From positions 30,300,386 to 30,364,385 of the forward strand of contig OX344752.2 in assembly GCA_947034885.2 (NCBI GenBank): a stretch of 64,000 nt of DNA. Direction: 5' to 3'. The notes under the pieces are model-generated. The model did not search any database. It had not been told where the DNA came from and saw nothing but the letters and a program-made list of their open reading frames with translations. This DNA is from Thuidium tamariscinum (taxonomy: Eukaryota > Streptophyta > Bryopsida > Hypnales > Thuidiaceae). The translations under genes were made by a program, and so were the position numbers. Positions 1-11,412 of this stretch are shown here, one piece after another; the first letter of the stretch is position 1, and each line of letters opens with the position of its first letter.

Positions 1-1011
1 CTAGATTTATCATAAATTGAGCGAGATAATAAACTGAGTAAGTAATATCCCATCTGGTACAAGGTACTATAAGGTACCCAAGACCTGTTTGTAAGGCACA
101 GTAGTTATAGTGGCACTTTCTTCATCAATAAGTTGGTCACTTTGGATGCGAGAGTAATGAACTCCAGCTTCAAGAGGAACACTTATAGAGTTACAAGTAG
201 ACATATTAAATTTTGTCAAAACATCAATAATATACTTTTTTTGAGATAATATTAAAGTCTTGGTGGATCGATCACGTCAAATTTGAATGCCAAGAATATA
301 TTCAATTTTGGAGTTGTTAGTCATAGAAAAGCGTTGTGAAAATAGGGCTTTGGTAATTGATAAATAGTGAAGATCATTAGAAATAAGGACCACATCATCA
401 ATATATAAACCAAGGAGGATAACAAAGTTTTGAGATCACTTGATATACACATTGGAGTCGGAGATACATTTTAGAAAACCTTGATGTAATAGAAATGAAT
501 CAAAGAGTTCGTACCAAATGCAAGGGGCTTGTTTAAGTCCGTACAAGGATTTAAGAAGGCGACAAACCTTGTGTTTTGTACCAGGTTGAATATATCCTTC
601 AGGTTGAGAGATAAAAATCTCTTCTTGTAAAACACCATTAAGAAAGGCTGTGGTAACATCCATCTGATGGATATGGTAATTGTATAGGATGGCGAAAGTA
701 AAAAGAAGGCGAAGAGAAGTCATTTTGAGAACATGAGAGAAAGTTTCAGCGTAGTCAAGGCCTTCTTGGTGGGAAAAGCCTTGAGCTACAAAGCAGGCTT
801 TATAACGGGCCAAGGAGCCATTATAGTTGTATTTCCAATAGAACAACCATTTCGTACTGATGATATTACGATTAAAGGGCGGATCAACTAATTTCCAAGT
901 TAAGTTTTGGATCAAGAAAGTGTACTCAACATCCATGGCACGTTTCCAGTTAGAGGAATTAGGACTAGAAAGAGCATCATGAACAAAAGTGGGGTTTAAA
1001 ACTTGTGTCAT
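1..1011 (-). pseudogene. Element A reverse transcriptase (partial, broken)
   Basis: An open stretch from 1011 down to 436 encodes the N-terminal part of a copia reverse transcriptase. It carries the signatures KARFVAQGF-like (here KACFVAQGF), HQMDVTTAFLNG and SLYGLKQAP. A single in-frame TGA at 436-438 follows. Beyond it the same strand still encodes the YIDD-type catalytic core and the connection region down to the window edge. The protein would copy element RNA inside virus-like particles. It is truncated by the window and by the stop, so it is annotated as a relic. Confidence 0.85.
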
Positions 1012-1085
1012 ATAAGCATTCCATAATTACTTTCATCATGGTATTTTGTGGATTTCCATAATCCTTTGTTTGAATGCTGAGATTG

Positions 1086-1475
1086 TCAGGGAGCTAGGCT
1101 AGTGACAAAGGGAGGTCGATGCCGAGGAGTACACCTTGGTGATAAGGGGGACCGCGGACTGGCAGGAGAACTAGAGGCAGAAGGAAATGTCGAGGAAGCA
1201 GTTGGGGATCCAGAAGGAATTTCATTCAGGTCAGGAGGCTTTGACGAAATATTAGAAGCTGGTAACAAAGTCAGTGGAGGAGATATTTTGGAAATATGAT
1301 AAATGTGAGCAATGTCAGAGTTAGAGCCTTGGTGGGAGAGAGCTCCCCCTGGAAGGAAAGAATCTTCGTCAAAAATGGCATCACAACTTGTAACAACACT
1401 TTTAGTGTTTGGATTATATAGCCGATAACCTTTGGTGCCAATGGTTGCACTATAGCCTATAAAGATGCATTTCAT
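1086..1475 (-). pseudogene. Element A integrase C-terminus and linker to RT
   Basis: This piece carries the copia integrase C-terminal signature (GYSATIGTKGYRLYNPNTKS) followed by a serine- and proline-rich linker typical of the spacer between integrase and RT. It is out of frame with, and separated by a stop from, both the integrase piece at 1497-1691 and the RT at 436-1011. The polyprotein frame has therefore been lost at least twice here. Confidence 0.75.
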
Positions 1476-1496
1476 TGTTTTGGTGTCAAACTTTGT

Positions 1497-2538
1497 CTAC
1501 TTCTCATCGGGGATATGCAAATAGGCTGGACAACCAAAGATGCATAAATTACGAAGATTAGATTTTAGACTAGTCCAGAGTTCAAAGGGGGTGGAATTTG
1601 ATAAGGCCATCATATATAAGCAATTTTGAAGATAAAAGGTAGTTGAAACCGCCTCAGCCCAAAAAGAGTTGCTTAATTGAACAACATGCATTTGTGCAGC
1701 ATGCTTCGAGCTGATTCAACTAAAGTTCTATTTTTCTTTCAAAAATTCCATTTTGAGATGGAATATACGGGTTTGTTGTTTGGCGTTGGATCCCATGATC
1801 CATTCAGAATTTTTGAAACTTGTGAGAGGTATATTCACCGCCATTATTAATCCGGAGAATGAGAATTTTAGATTGACTATGTTGGTTTTCCACCAATGAT
1901 TTATAAGTTTGAAAATAAAAAAACACATCGTATTTCTTATGGAGAAAATAAATGTAGGTAAATCGTGAAAAATCATCAATAAATGTCAAAAAATAAAGGG
2001 CATCACCTAAAGATAAAATGCGCATGGGTCCACAAACATCACTATGGATTAATGCCAATGGGACGATAGCTCTCGTGGCAGGATCAATGGGAGAAGAATT
2101 CTTAGAATGCTTTCCAAAAATACATCCTTCGCATAAAGGCAACATAGATTTAAGTGGAGGAAGTCCAATAACCAGCTCATGAGATTGCATCATGGATAAG
2201 GAGCGTATGTTAAGGTGGCCTAGCCTGTAGTGCCATTTAATAGTATCTAAATCAGATAGCTGCAAAGTCATAGCTGTATCGGCAAAATCACAAGGTTCGA
2301 TACAAATTCCAAGAGTAAACAAATTATTAGTTTTCTGCAATCGATAGTGAGTAGGCTTCCTCGAATTGGGAGATTGGGTGGCAATAATACATTGATGGTG
2401 CATAAAGGTAACAGTAATATGGCTAGTTTGAATGATCTGAGCCACAGAGATAAGATTCTTTGCTAATCCAAGGACAAAAAGTACATCTAGTATAAGGAGG
2501 GTTTGCTCGGTTGGAAGTTGCAGAAGTATGGAGCCCAA
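1497..2538 (-). pseudogene. Element A GAG-pre-integrase and integrase core (broken)
   Basis: From 2538 leftwards the frame encodes the region after the protease, then the HHCC zinc-binding GAG-pre-integrase motif (WHYRLGHLN followed by CEGCIFGK). The integrase core follows, with its three acidic residues in the contexts HSDVCGP, FIDDFSR and NNGGEY. The frame stops at 1804 and resumes in another frame at 1691-1497 with the distal integrase part (FWAEAV, PFELW, FGCPAY). The enzyme inserts the cDNA into chromosomal DNA; this copy is disrupted by stop and frameshift. Confidence 0.85.
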
Positions 2539-2580
2539 TCCAATAGCTTGATGAGAGCTGTTATCTCTAAGGAGAATAGT

Positions 2581-2820
2581 TCAAAGAGAATCTAGTATAG
2601 TATAATTGCGGAATAATGTCTTGTGAGGCGATATATGTTGGCTTGCACCAGAATCAATATACCATAAGGAAGAAATTTCTTGAAGAGACTCAAGTGTAGT
2701 AAAAAGGTGATGAGATTTTTCACTAGCTGAATTATTAAGATGAGTTCTAGATGGTCCACGCCGGTTAGAAAAATCACGCTTTTTCTTCCTGCAATCAAGA
2801 GCGTTGTGCCCTGGAATGCT
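2581..2820 (-). pseudogene. Element A protease and distal half of gag zinc knuckle
   Basis: The frame contains the aspartic protease active site WYIDSGASQH (catalytic Asp codon near 2653-2655). Upstream on the minus strand is the second half of a CCHC zinc knuckle (His and last Cys, near 2785-2805). The frame ends abruptly at the left LTR of element B. The first half of the same knuckle (C-x2-C) lies on the other side of B, just right of 17342. Removing B and one copy of the target duplication would keep the frame and give the canonical C-x2-C-x4-H-x4-C spacing. Confidence 0.85.
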
Positions 2821-3025
2821 TGTTAGATATACTGACATTATACATTAAAATAGTATATTGGTTAAATAGAAAGTTGCGTCCCTTGACACACAGAGAGTTG
2901 TGACTCTACAATAGACTCTTAGAAGAGAGTCTTCATGTATATAAGTGTACATAAACACTTTTATTAATATATTAAAAGATAATACAATTCATAGTGCATC
3001 TTCTCTTATTCTCTCAAGTCTAACA
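2821..3025 (+). repeat. 5' LTR of element B
   Basis: 205 bp, starting TGTTAGATAT and ending AGTCTAACA, with a perfect 7-bp terminal inverted repeat. It differs from the 3' LTR by about 11 substitutions and an extra 13 bp around 2930 that duplicates a GACTCTT-like stretch. Confidence 0.93.
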
Positions 3026-3037
3026 TGGTATCAGAGC
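3026..3037 (+). promoter_or_regulatory. Primer binding site of element B (initiator Met-tRNA type)
   Basis: TGGTATCAGAGC directly follows the 5' LTR. It is the classic copia minus-strand primer site, complementary to initiator methionine tRNA. Confidence 0.92.
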
Positions 3038-3040
3038 GAA

Positions 3041-3361
3041 ATGTGTTATCCTGAGAATTCCGCTGCAAATCCTACTGCAGAAAATGCAAGCGAGGATGTT
3101 TTTGATCTAATCATTTTCGAGCTAAAAAGAGCCGAAATTGAAATTGCATTTCAAATTGCAAATGCAAACTTTAGTAATGCATTTCTACAAGTACCTTTAG
3201 ATGCAATTCCAATTCAAGAGCATGAACAAATAGAACAACCCTTAGAATATGCAGAAAATGCATATGGAATTAGAAACACACCTATTGCACATATTGAAGC
3301 AATAAACAATTTCAATGAAGTAAACATAGAAAACTTTCCTGAAGATTTCATAGAAGAGTGA
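3041..3361 (+). CDS. Short acidic pre-gag ORF of element B
   Basis: The first ATG after the primer binding site opens a 106-aa frame ending in TGA, 33 nt before the gag ATG. The product is strongly acidic and rich in Glu, Asn, Ala and Ile, with a run of acidic and aromatic residues at its C-terminus. I recognise no domain. The frame also runs upstream into the LTR, but the ATG at 3041 is the natural start because it is the first one past the primer site. Element A has a comparable acidic ORF in the same place (18154-18657). It could be a separate leader protein, or a 5' regulatory ORF that attenuates gag translation. Confidence 0.5.
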   Translation: MCYPENSAANPTAENASEDVFDLIIFELKRAEIEIAFQIANANFSNAFLQVPLDAIPIQEHEQIEQPLEYAENAYGIRNTPIAHIEAINNFNEVNIENFPEDFIEE

Positions 3362-3394
3362 AATACAAGCAATTTTAAGAGGAGAATATTAACA

Positions 3395-4000
3395 ATGGCA
3401 TTACACAAGATCGACATAAGTCATGTCACCAAATTTGATGGCTCTTACTTCAACACATGGAAACATAGATTGACTCTCATTTTCAAGGCAGAAAAATTAT
3501 GGCCTATAATAAGTGGTGAACAACTCTTACCAATGGCACAAATAGTAGCACAAATAGCTATTGAAACTCCTAACTTGCCTTCCTCAGGAATAGGAAGTAT
3601 AAGTCTATGGGAGGATTAGGATGCATTAGCATTAACCATCATTAACAACTGCCTTGAAAACTCAATTGTTTCTTATATACAATCCTATAAAACATCAAAT
3701 TTAGCTTGGTTAGAATTGATCAGTATTTTTGAATCACAAGACATAGTGACCAAAATGCATTTAAAAGATAAATTACACAATCTCAAAATGAAAGAAAACA
3801 CAAGTGTTGTTTAAACACATTCACAATTTTAGAGCCCACTTAGAGCAACTTCTTGCAGTTGGTTCAAAAATACTAGATGAAGAAGCTGTGATTATTTTAA
3901 TGAGGAGTTCCTCAAAATTATCAATCGTTCATTCGTTCATTAAGAAGGCAAGTTGGTATTACTTTGCAGACCTTAATAACGGATTTAATTCAAGAAGAGA
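3395..4000 (+). pseudogene. Element B gag, N-terminal part (broken)
   Basis: The ATG at 3395 starts a copia-type gag (UBN2-like), with the early signature FDGSYFNTWKHRLTLIF. A TAG stop at 3617-3619 lies in otherwise continuous frame. A further frame shift occurs near 3810, where the frame moves to one starting before 3804 (FRAHLEQLLAVG). Another occurs near 3925-3940, after which a third frame continues to LIQEE at 4000. There the 2.1-kb insertion begins. Gag would form the particle shell; this one cannot be made intact. Confidence 0.8.
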
Positions 4001-6165
4001 TGTGAGACTTTTAACTTAATTTTTCGTTCATTTTTGTAATTATTGTGTGAATACGGTTAAAATTTAACGGGATAGTTTAAAATGAATGGAAATGAATTAA
4101 GTTTGTTAGTTTCAGTTTGAATGGATGAAATTAAAAATAGTTATGGTAGTTGGAGTTGGAGCGGTGTCTTCCATGTCTTTTCAAATCTTAATTTTGTTAT
4201 GAGTGTTTTTCGTTTTTGTTTTTTTCTCTCTCTCTTGCATTCTTCGTTTTCTTCATATGTCATTGTGTGTGATTTTATTATTATCTTTGAGTGTTCATAG
4301 CTTGAGTTGAAGTTAAGTAATTTCGTGTGTTGTTTTATATCTTGCCGTGAGAGCAATTGTGAATGTGTTTATTTACGTGTGATTGATAATTATAAGAGCG
4401 GTGGAGAGAAATTGAAAGTTATTAATTTCTGAATAGAATAATTTTGTGTTATCACTTGTTGTTAATTGTGTGTGAATTGTGAGGTGTATTCCAATTTACT
4501 TTAATCGGTGCCTTATTGTCGAGAGTCAATTGAGAGGATTTAATAATTTTTTAATATTGTCTTTGCCGAGAGAATTGGATAGATAAATTATTGGTTAATA
4601 AGTTACAGTATAATGAGAAGTTTTACAATTGCTTAAATAATTAAGTGTTCATTTTTAAGAGAGAAAAATTGTGAGATCATTCATGGTAATTCCTTGTAGT
4701 TTTGTTGATAAAATTAATTGATACAAATAATTACTTAAAGCGGAGAATTAAATTATATTGTGTGGAAGCAAGTTGAGAGTGTTACATTTTAATTAAGTTA
4801 TTATAATTATTTTGTGATTTCAAGAAAGATCCGGTTGGCCAATTCATTAATAATAAATAATTTTTAATATTTATTACCGAGCAATTAAGTGTGAGTAATT
4901 AGAACACATATAGATTTGATTTTTCTTGGAGAGAATAACCGCGGAGCATCATATGATAATTTTGAGAGTTTAATTTTATATTAAATTAATTTGAAGTATT
5001 GTTGCCGAGAGGTTGTGAGAATAATAAATTAATTTTTATATATAAGTTGATACAAATGTAGAAGTTCAAACATGTAAAGATGAAGTGAAGGGAATTTACC
5101 AGTCCTTCGGGACTAGGAGAATTATATTTTATAATTAAATGAAGAATGATGTTAAACATAAGAATTGACCGGTTAAAAAAGACTATTGTTGAAACGATTA
5201 TTGCTATGTTAACTTGTTACTATACATGAAAAGATTATTGAAAAATTGATCATTGAATAACCATGTTGTCAAAATGACTATTGAAAAGATCACATTGAAA
5301 ATGCGACTATTGATTTTGCCAATTGCTAAAGTATATTAGTGTTTAATATCTTCTATGTGGTTGAAATTGCAGTCAAAGGCCAAGAAGTTCTACCGTGATA
5401 GAATTTATACTTCAACCAATTGTGGATTTTGACAATTTAGAATTGTTAAATGATGTAGTGATAGTATTCCACATTGGATTTCTTTAGTTTTGAACTTTGG
5501 AATATTAAGTTAGAAGTTATTTTAAAGAAAAACACTACAAAATAGTTTGTTGTTCACTTGTTCCTTGTGTGTAGTATTTTGTACTTTCATTTAAGCCAAG
5601 TTATTGCACATATATTTCCAATGTTAATCTTCCATAGATTGTGATACATTCCTTTTTACACACTCTATATTGTCGTGTACAAATCTTAAATTTAAAATAT
5701 TATTTTAAGTGGAAAATTGACTATTGATTTGTGACCATTGAAAAGAAACTATTGAATGTTTACTTGTGAAAATGATTATTGAAATTGATTATTGAAAATG
5801 AATACTAACATTGTGGCTATTGTTTAACGACTATTGAAAAAATGACAATTGAATGTGACTATTGATTATTGTCTATTTACTTTGACTTGTTTTGAGAGGA
5901 TAGATTTACAGACATAGTGGGATAAAACCTAGAAATTGCTAATTGACGGACTACTAGTGTAAGGAAGATAGAAATAAGCCATTTATCCTAATTCCTACTA
6001 ACATAACTCATTGCAATAAATCATAGGTTAGGAATTTTAAAAGAAAAAGAGACTTACCTACAAAGTGACATTAGTTAATTAAAACACTAAGCTAATTTGA
6101 GTTTTCCCCTCAAACGAACCTTTTTGGAATTTCCCTGGTTTTGTTTTAGAAAAAACTATACTACA
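4001..6165. mobile_element. 2165-bp TG...CA insertion in B gag, probable solo LTR
   Basis: The insert begins TGTGAGACTT and ends ACTATACTACA, so it has LTR-like TG...CA ends. It is flanked by a perfect 5-bp duplication AGAGA (3996-4000 and 6166-6170). Gag coding resumes immediately after it. I see no coding region and no second copy of its ends inside. A solo LTR of a long-LTR retrotransposon is the simplest reading; a non-autonomous LTR element is the alternative. The interior is AT-rich, with many degenerate ATTATTGAAA-type words around 5180-5340 and 5710-5880. Confidence 0.75.
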
Positions 6166-6170
6166 AGAGA

Positions 6171-6450
6171 CTTTCATCAAAGATATGAATCCCTCTTCTG
6201 ATAATTCATCAGCTTTATATGTTGGAAAGAAATTTTTCAACAAAGGTAAGAAACCATATTTTAACAAGAACTTCAAGAAAAGTTCAAATTCAAAAGGGGA
6301 AAGTAGTGGCTCTAAACCTTTTGAAAAGAAGAATTTCCTAGGTGAAAAGAATGTTATTACTGCAAAAAACCCGGGCATCACATTAGAGACTACAGAACCA
6401 GAATTGATGCAGAAAAAACAAATGGCAAGAGACAAATAAATATTGCTATA
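6171..6450 (+). pseudogene. Element B gag, C-terminal part with altered zinc knuckle
   Basis: The basic, Lys/Asn/Ser-rich stretch (6185-6350) is typical of the gag region preceding the zinc knuckle. The knuckle itself (about 6352-6395) is in a different frame by one base. It reads C-x2-C-x4-H-x4-Tyr, so the last zinc ligand is a tyrosine in place of cysteine. The frame then continues into the protease region. Confidence 0.75.
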
Positions 6451-7577
6451 TCTAATAACAAACTCTATGTTGTAGCCTCAATAACTCAAGGACACATAGA
6501 TTCCACTTGGTATGTAGATTCTGGGGCAACCCAACACATGTGCCATCAAAGAGAAGGATTTGTGAACTATATTAAGTGTCATGAAGACCAAGTTGTCTAT
6601 CTAGGTGATGACTCCACCTCTTACACCATCCAAGGATATGGTGATGTCAATGTCAGATTGACTAATGGAGAAGAAAAATACTTACTTGATGTTCTATATA
6701 TTCCTGGCCTTGCAAAGAACCTGTTTTCAGCAAAACAACTTGACAAGGCAGGTGAAGCAATTCATATTAAAGATGGAGTATCAATTCTAATGAACAAGTT
6801 GGACCAAACAATAGCAATATGTAAGCTTAATCCAAATTTATATGAGTTAGGTGAGACTATTTCATCTACTAACTATGCTTTGGCAATTCCAACTCCTAAT
6901 GTATTAAATAAAGCTGATTTATGGCATTCAAGATTAGGCCATATAAATCAACATAGACTTAGACAAATACAATATGTTTCAAAAGGATTTCAACCTTTTG
7001 ATGGAAAAACAAATCACTCTATGTCAATCTTGCATTGAAGGCAAGCAACATAAAATTAAGTTTCTAAAACAAGGTGTAAGAAGAACAACTCAAATATTGG
7101 AACTAGTTCATTCTGACATTTGTGGACCTATACAAGTGGCCACACATACATGTTATATTTATTTTATTACTTTCATAGATGATTTGATAAGATTATGTCA
7201 TGTTTACTTAATGAAACAAAAATCTCAAGCATTCTCTAAATTTCAGCAATATAAAAGCTATGTAGAGAACCAAAAACATCATAAAATAAAGATATTAAGA
7301 ACTAATCAAGGTGGTGAATACTTGTCTGCTAAATTTACCAATTTTTGCCAAGGGCACGACATCAAATATGAAACAACCATAGCCTACACACCACAACAAA
7401 ATGGTGTGTCAGAACGTAAAAACAGAACATTAATGGGAGTAATTCTTTCAATGCTCTCTTATTCTAAATTGCAAAAAATATTTTGGGAAGAAGCATTACA
7501 TACAACAAATTATCTCTAAAATAGGAATCCAACCAAGGCAAACTCAACAAATTTAACTCCTTTTGAGTTATGGTATG
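6451..7577 (+). pseudogene. Element B protease, GAG-pre-integrase and integrase core (broken)
   Basis: The protease active site WYVDSGATQH lies at 6508-6537 (Asp codon 6517). The GAG-pre-integrase zinc motif starts LWHSRLGH (about 6919-6942). The frame shifts near 6975-7030, and the CxxC-type half continues in the next frame as QSCIEGKQHK. The integrase core has acidic residues at about 7115 (HSDICGP), 7181 (FIDD) and 7316 (QGGEY). The usual Asp-Asn before GGEY is Asn-Gln here. A TAA interrupts the frame at 7517-7519. Coding then runs on to PFELWYGY, where the next insertion begins. Confidence 0.85.
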
Positions 7578-8838
7578 GTTATTGTAAGTGCCCATTTGGT
7601 CACTTATAACTCAAAAATTGTTTTTTTTGGATTTTATTAGTTTTGAGTGTAGTGTTATTTACAAAAAGATCAAAAAAGAGTGAATAACCACAATATAGAT
7701 GTCACATACCAATATAGCAAAAGGTCCTAATGGGACATTTTCCTTCAAATGTAACCAAATCCTGCATGTAGATAGGGTAAAAACCCAAAAATTGTACAAA
7801 ATAAACATATATAGTAGAAAATGCTCAATTCTTTACACCTATTGTGCAATGAGACACAAAAGGTCTAACTTGGTCCAAGGGAATCATGTGAGAGCCCTAA
7901 GATTGATTTTCAAAGATAGGTTTCAGTTTCCCCATTCCATCGATGAAATAGTAGAAACCCCAAATGTTAGTCTGTAGGTGAAAGAAATTCAAATGGAGCG
8001 ACGAAGGGCATCTACGATCTAAGTACGGTGATTTGACGTGGAATTCATTCCAGGAGTCCAACGGCGTAGTCGGTTTGCCAGATTCCCTTTTGGTTGAAAG
8101 ATTTACTAATTACCAGAAGCTAAAGGAGATAACAGGATTTGATTCTCCTTCTTTAGATGTGAAAAATGGAAATATAAATTTTCACATCTCTGGAAGAATT
8201 TCATGAGAGGTTTCTCAAAAAGTCTCAGTTTTTTCTGATCATTTAAAGATTTTTTTCCGAGCGGTCAACCGCCAAAATCCAGTATGGTAAATTCATGAAA
8301 ATTACTTTGGATGCGGTAATAATCTCACAAAAAATTAGTATAGTTTCTTTTATGTTCATAAAGCACCCCAACAAGTTTGGTGACTTTTTGATCGCGAGAG
8401 GTGCCAAAATTAGCAACATCCTCTAAAACCGGCAATTTTAAAGTTAATTGTCGAGTTGACTGGCGTATCGGGAGCACACAACTTTGGAATAAAATAAATT
8501 TAGGGTCTTTTCTTACTCCCTTGAATCTACTTAGGAGCCTAGGCTAGTTACTTTTTACAAAAAGGTAAACTCCAAAACTCGGGTTTTTATCCCATTTTGA
8601 GTTTCCAATCGCTGCTAGGATTCTTTGAGTTTTTGAGGTAGAAAAAGGGGGTAGGGGCTTCTTTAGACTAAAAATGGCCATCTGAAGCCAATGGTGCAAT
8701 CCGTTTATGACTTGGAGTTAATATCCAAAAGTTAGAAGTTAGGATCATCGTAGAAGTGAAAAATGGGAAAAATTAGTTTTTACTAGTTTAAACTAGTTTC
8801 CTATTAGGTAATTAGGGGGGGTGACCCTTGGATTTGAG

Positions 8839-8846
8839 TATAAAAA
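8839..8846 (+). promoter_or_regulatory. TATA box inside the long LTR-like insertion
   Basis: TATAAAAA, followed by a pyrimidine-rich stretch (ctcatttccctctcttctca) 10-30 bp downstream that would suit a transcription start. This is the only convincing core promoter seen in the insertion. Confidence 0.45.
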
Positions 8847-9349
8847 GGCACTCATTTCCCTCTCTTCTCACCTCTTAGATTCATTTTGAACCACCTTGTT
8901 TTTATTTGGGTCCATTTAATTGGATTTTGGCCATTGAGGCCAAGTTGTCAAATTTCTTTGTTTTTGGAGCATTTCAAGTTCCTCTTGTTGTTACTTTGTG
9001 AAGCTTTGAAGGACATTGGGGTCTTTTCAAACCTTCCTTGTTGTCTTTTGCACTTGTTAGTAAGTTTTTGTCAAGTTTTTGTCAAGTTTCTTTCACTAGA
9101 ATTGTTGTTTAATTAACTTGTTTTGTTGTTGTTGTACTAATCTTAGAGGTTCTTCCCTTGTGATCGGCGATGCCGCTTAGGGGAGTCCTTTAGCTTGTTA
9201 TTCTTCTAACTTTCACTAATTGTAGTAGTGTTTCATACCACTAACACTCACTTGTTGTCCTACAGTAGTATTTTTGGTGTTGTTATTTGACCTCTAATTG
9301 TCCCTAGGCAACGGAGCTCTTGAAGAATTTGGTTAGAATTTCCTTCGTA

Positions 9350-9515
9350 TTTAAAAATACAGCGAAGCTTTAACTTTGTGTGTTTTAAAAATTGGGAGTA
9401 TTTTAGTGATTTTGTAAAAAACACGGCGAAGCTTTGACTTCGTGTGTTTTGGGGTCTTAGAGTTTTTTGAGAATTTTACAAACTACGGCGAAGCTTTGGC
9501 TTTGCTACTCCCCAA
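9350..9515 (+). repeat. Three tandem degenerate repeats (~62 bp) in the long LTR-like insertion
   Basis: The word (a/g)GCGAAGCTTT followed by ACTTTGTGTGTTTT-like sequence recurs at about 9361, 9423 and 9485, giving a ~62-bp period. Confidence 0.6.
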
Positions 9516-10354
9516 AAGAAAACACTAATATTCTCACAAAAACTTCCTTTAGAATTAGAACAAATCTCCAACCCATGTGTTTTTTCACATCAAATTTAAT
9601 CTCCAAACATTTGTTTGGAAAAGTTGAGCTTAGCTTCTAGATTAGAACTAAACCCCTAATTAAAATTAGAAGAAATTATGAAAGGCGGTGATTTTAGTCT
9701 ATAAAAAAAGGGAGAAAATTGCGGAACCAAACTAGTTGGTACCAGGACAACAAGGCTTGAACCTGGGCATCGACAGCAAGACTTGAAATTGAGCAAGGCT
9801 TGAACCTGACTGGGAAGCTCGACCTCACTGGTAGCTCGATCTGATTGGGAGCTTGATTGACTGGTCTGGTTTGACCAAACTACTGGACTGAATGTGCTTT
9901 ATAGAACTTGCTTAACTGAACTGCTGCAAGTGACCTGCTACGAACGAAAAGTCTGGCTCTATGCTGGACCAGTTTCTTATTTTTTTTGGATTTCTTGAAC
10001 TTTTGAAAACATAGACTAGGAATTAGAATAGTTTAAACAAAAACAATAAATTAAAAAGAGAGAAAGGTAGATAGAAGAGTGAAGAGACAAGTTGTAGGAG
10101 AGAAAAGGTTGGAGAAAATATTGCATAGAAATAGAATAGAAATAGAGACTCTTCACAATTGCCAAAAAACTTCCAATAGAACATTGAAATAGACTAGAGT
10201 TTAGAACCTCTCATAGTGTGTTTTCAAATCTCTTCCAACTCAACAGTGTAGAATGCAAATGAAGGAGATGAAGAGTGCATTTGGAAGTTGATGAGAAATT
10301 AGAAGTTGGATTAGGTGGAAATCCTTGGGAGTCATTTTGAACCAATAGAATTTA

Positions 10355-10460
10355 GATAAAATAATAATTGACTTGAAGAGTTGATAGAAGATCAATTATT
10401 GTTTGGATAAAATAATAATTGATTTGAAGAGTTGATAGAAAATCAATTATTATTTAGATG
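10355..10460 (+). repeat. Direct duplication of a ~54-bp unit
   Basis: Two adjacent near-identical units begin GATAAAATAATAATTGA and continue with CTTGAAGAGTTGATAGAA. Each unit also contains a short inverted repeat around ATAATAATTGA/TCAATTATT. Confidence 0.65.
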
Positions 10461-11412
10461 CCAAGTCAACCATTTGAATACAATAATGGAGGGGGAATAG
10501 TATTGAAGAGAAAGAAATAAAATAGAAAGAAAAAGTAATTAGAAGTTTAAAATTTAAAATTTGTATTAAAAAGTCACCTTCAAGCCGTGGGCAAAACTAT
10601 CAAAGGTGTGAGGAAAATGGCTAATGATGGGGAATTTGAAGGATTGTACAACAATCTTCCCAACAATGTGAATCCCGAGGTATAAAATCAAATTCTCCTA
10701 TTTCTTTTTGATGTCCTAAATTTAGCATTTATATCATTAAACCGAACTTCAAACATGATTCAGAGGGTCTAGAGTAGGTTTTAGTCAAAGTTTATCACTT
10801 TATACTTGTAGATTAGGTCTAGAGGATTCCAAAAACATATAACACTTAGAAAACCGAGTTAAAACAACCAAGATATGGAAGAATGAAGTTTAGGGGTCAA
10901 AATGGATGAAAGTTAGATAAATCATCGAAAGTCAACCATATTAGAAAGTCAAATAGTAAATAGAGTTCAGAGCCCAAAAGTCAAATCTCAAGTAAAATTA
11001 TAAGGTAGATTAGTAGAAATCAATGGATGGAGTTTGATGAACTGATTAAGCGGTCATACTTCATCCCTCCATAACTATTGTTAGAAAGCTCGGATGAGGT
11101 CGAGTTTTATATTTTTAGAAATGGCATAACATGTTCTATCACTTAAAAATGATAAATCAAGACTTAATTCATTTTGAATAAAAAACCACAGTGGCTTAGT
11201 TAGTTGAGATAAAAGGGTAAAACTTATAGTTATTTAGAATTTCTTGTTGTTTTGTTTATTTTTCACACGTAGGAGTTAGAAAAGACACATTTCTTGGAAG
11301 GCACAATGGAAAACCATTACAACACGCATAGATTAAAAACCATAAAAAGTTAAAAGAACCTGGTTGTGTTTCCTTTTTTACTAAGGGTGGGTAAAAAAGC
11401 GCTCACAGTTAT

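Larger units (their letters stand above)
7583..11407 (+). mobile_element. 3825-bp TG...CA insertion in B integrase, probable long solo LTR
   Basis: The insert starts TGTAAGTGCC and ends AGCGCTCACA. The terminal 8-mers are imperfect inverted repeats. A perfect 5-bp duplication GTTAT flanks it (7578-7582 and 11408-11412), and integrase coding resumes directly after it (NLSYLKIFGC). No gag or pol coding and no internal repeat of its termini is visible. A good TATA box at 8839 suggests an LTR with ~1.25-kb U3 and ~2.5-kb R-U5, oriented like B. Non-autonomous LTR element is the alternative. Confidence 0.75.

Noticed and set aside
2945-3040. Extension of the pre-gag ORF into the 5' LTR of element B
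   Set aside because: The upstream part lies in the LTR and across the primer binding site. The first ATG after that site (3041) is the sensible start.
6079-6435. 118-codon minus-strand frame over the end of B gag
   Set aside because: It is antisense to a Lys/Asn-rich gag region and spans the boundary of the 4001-6165 insertion.
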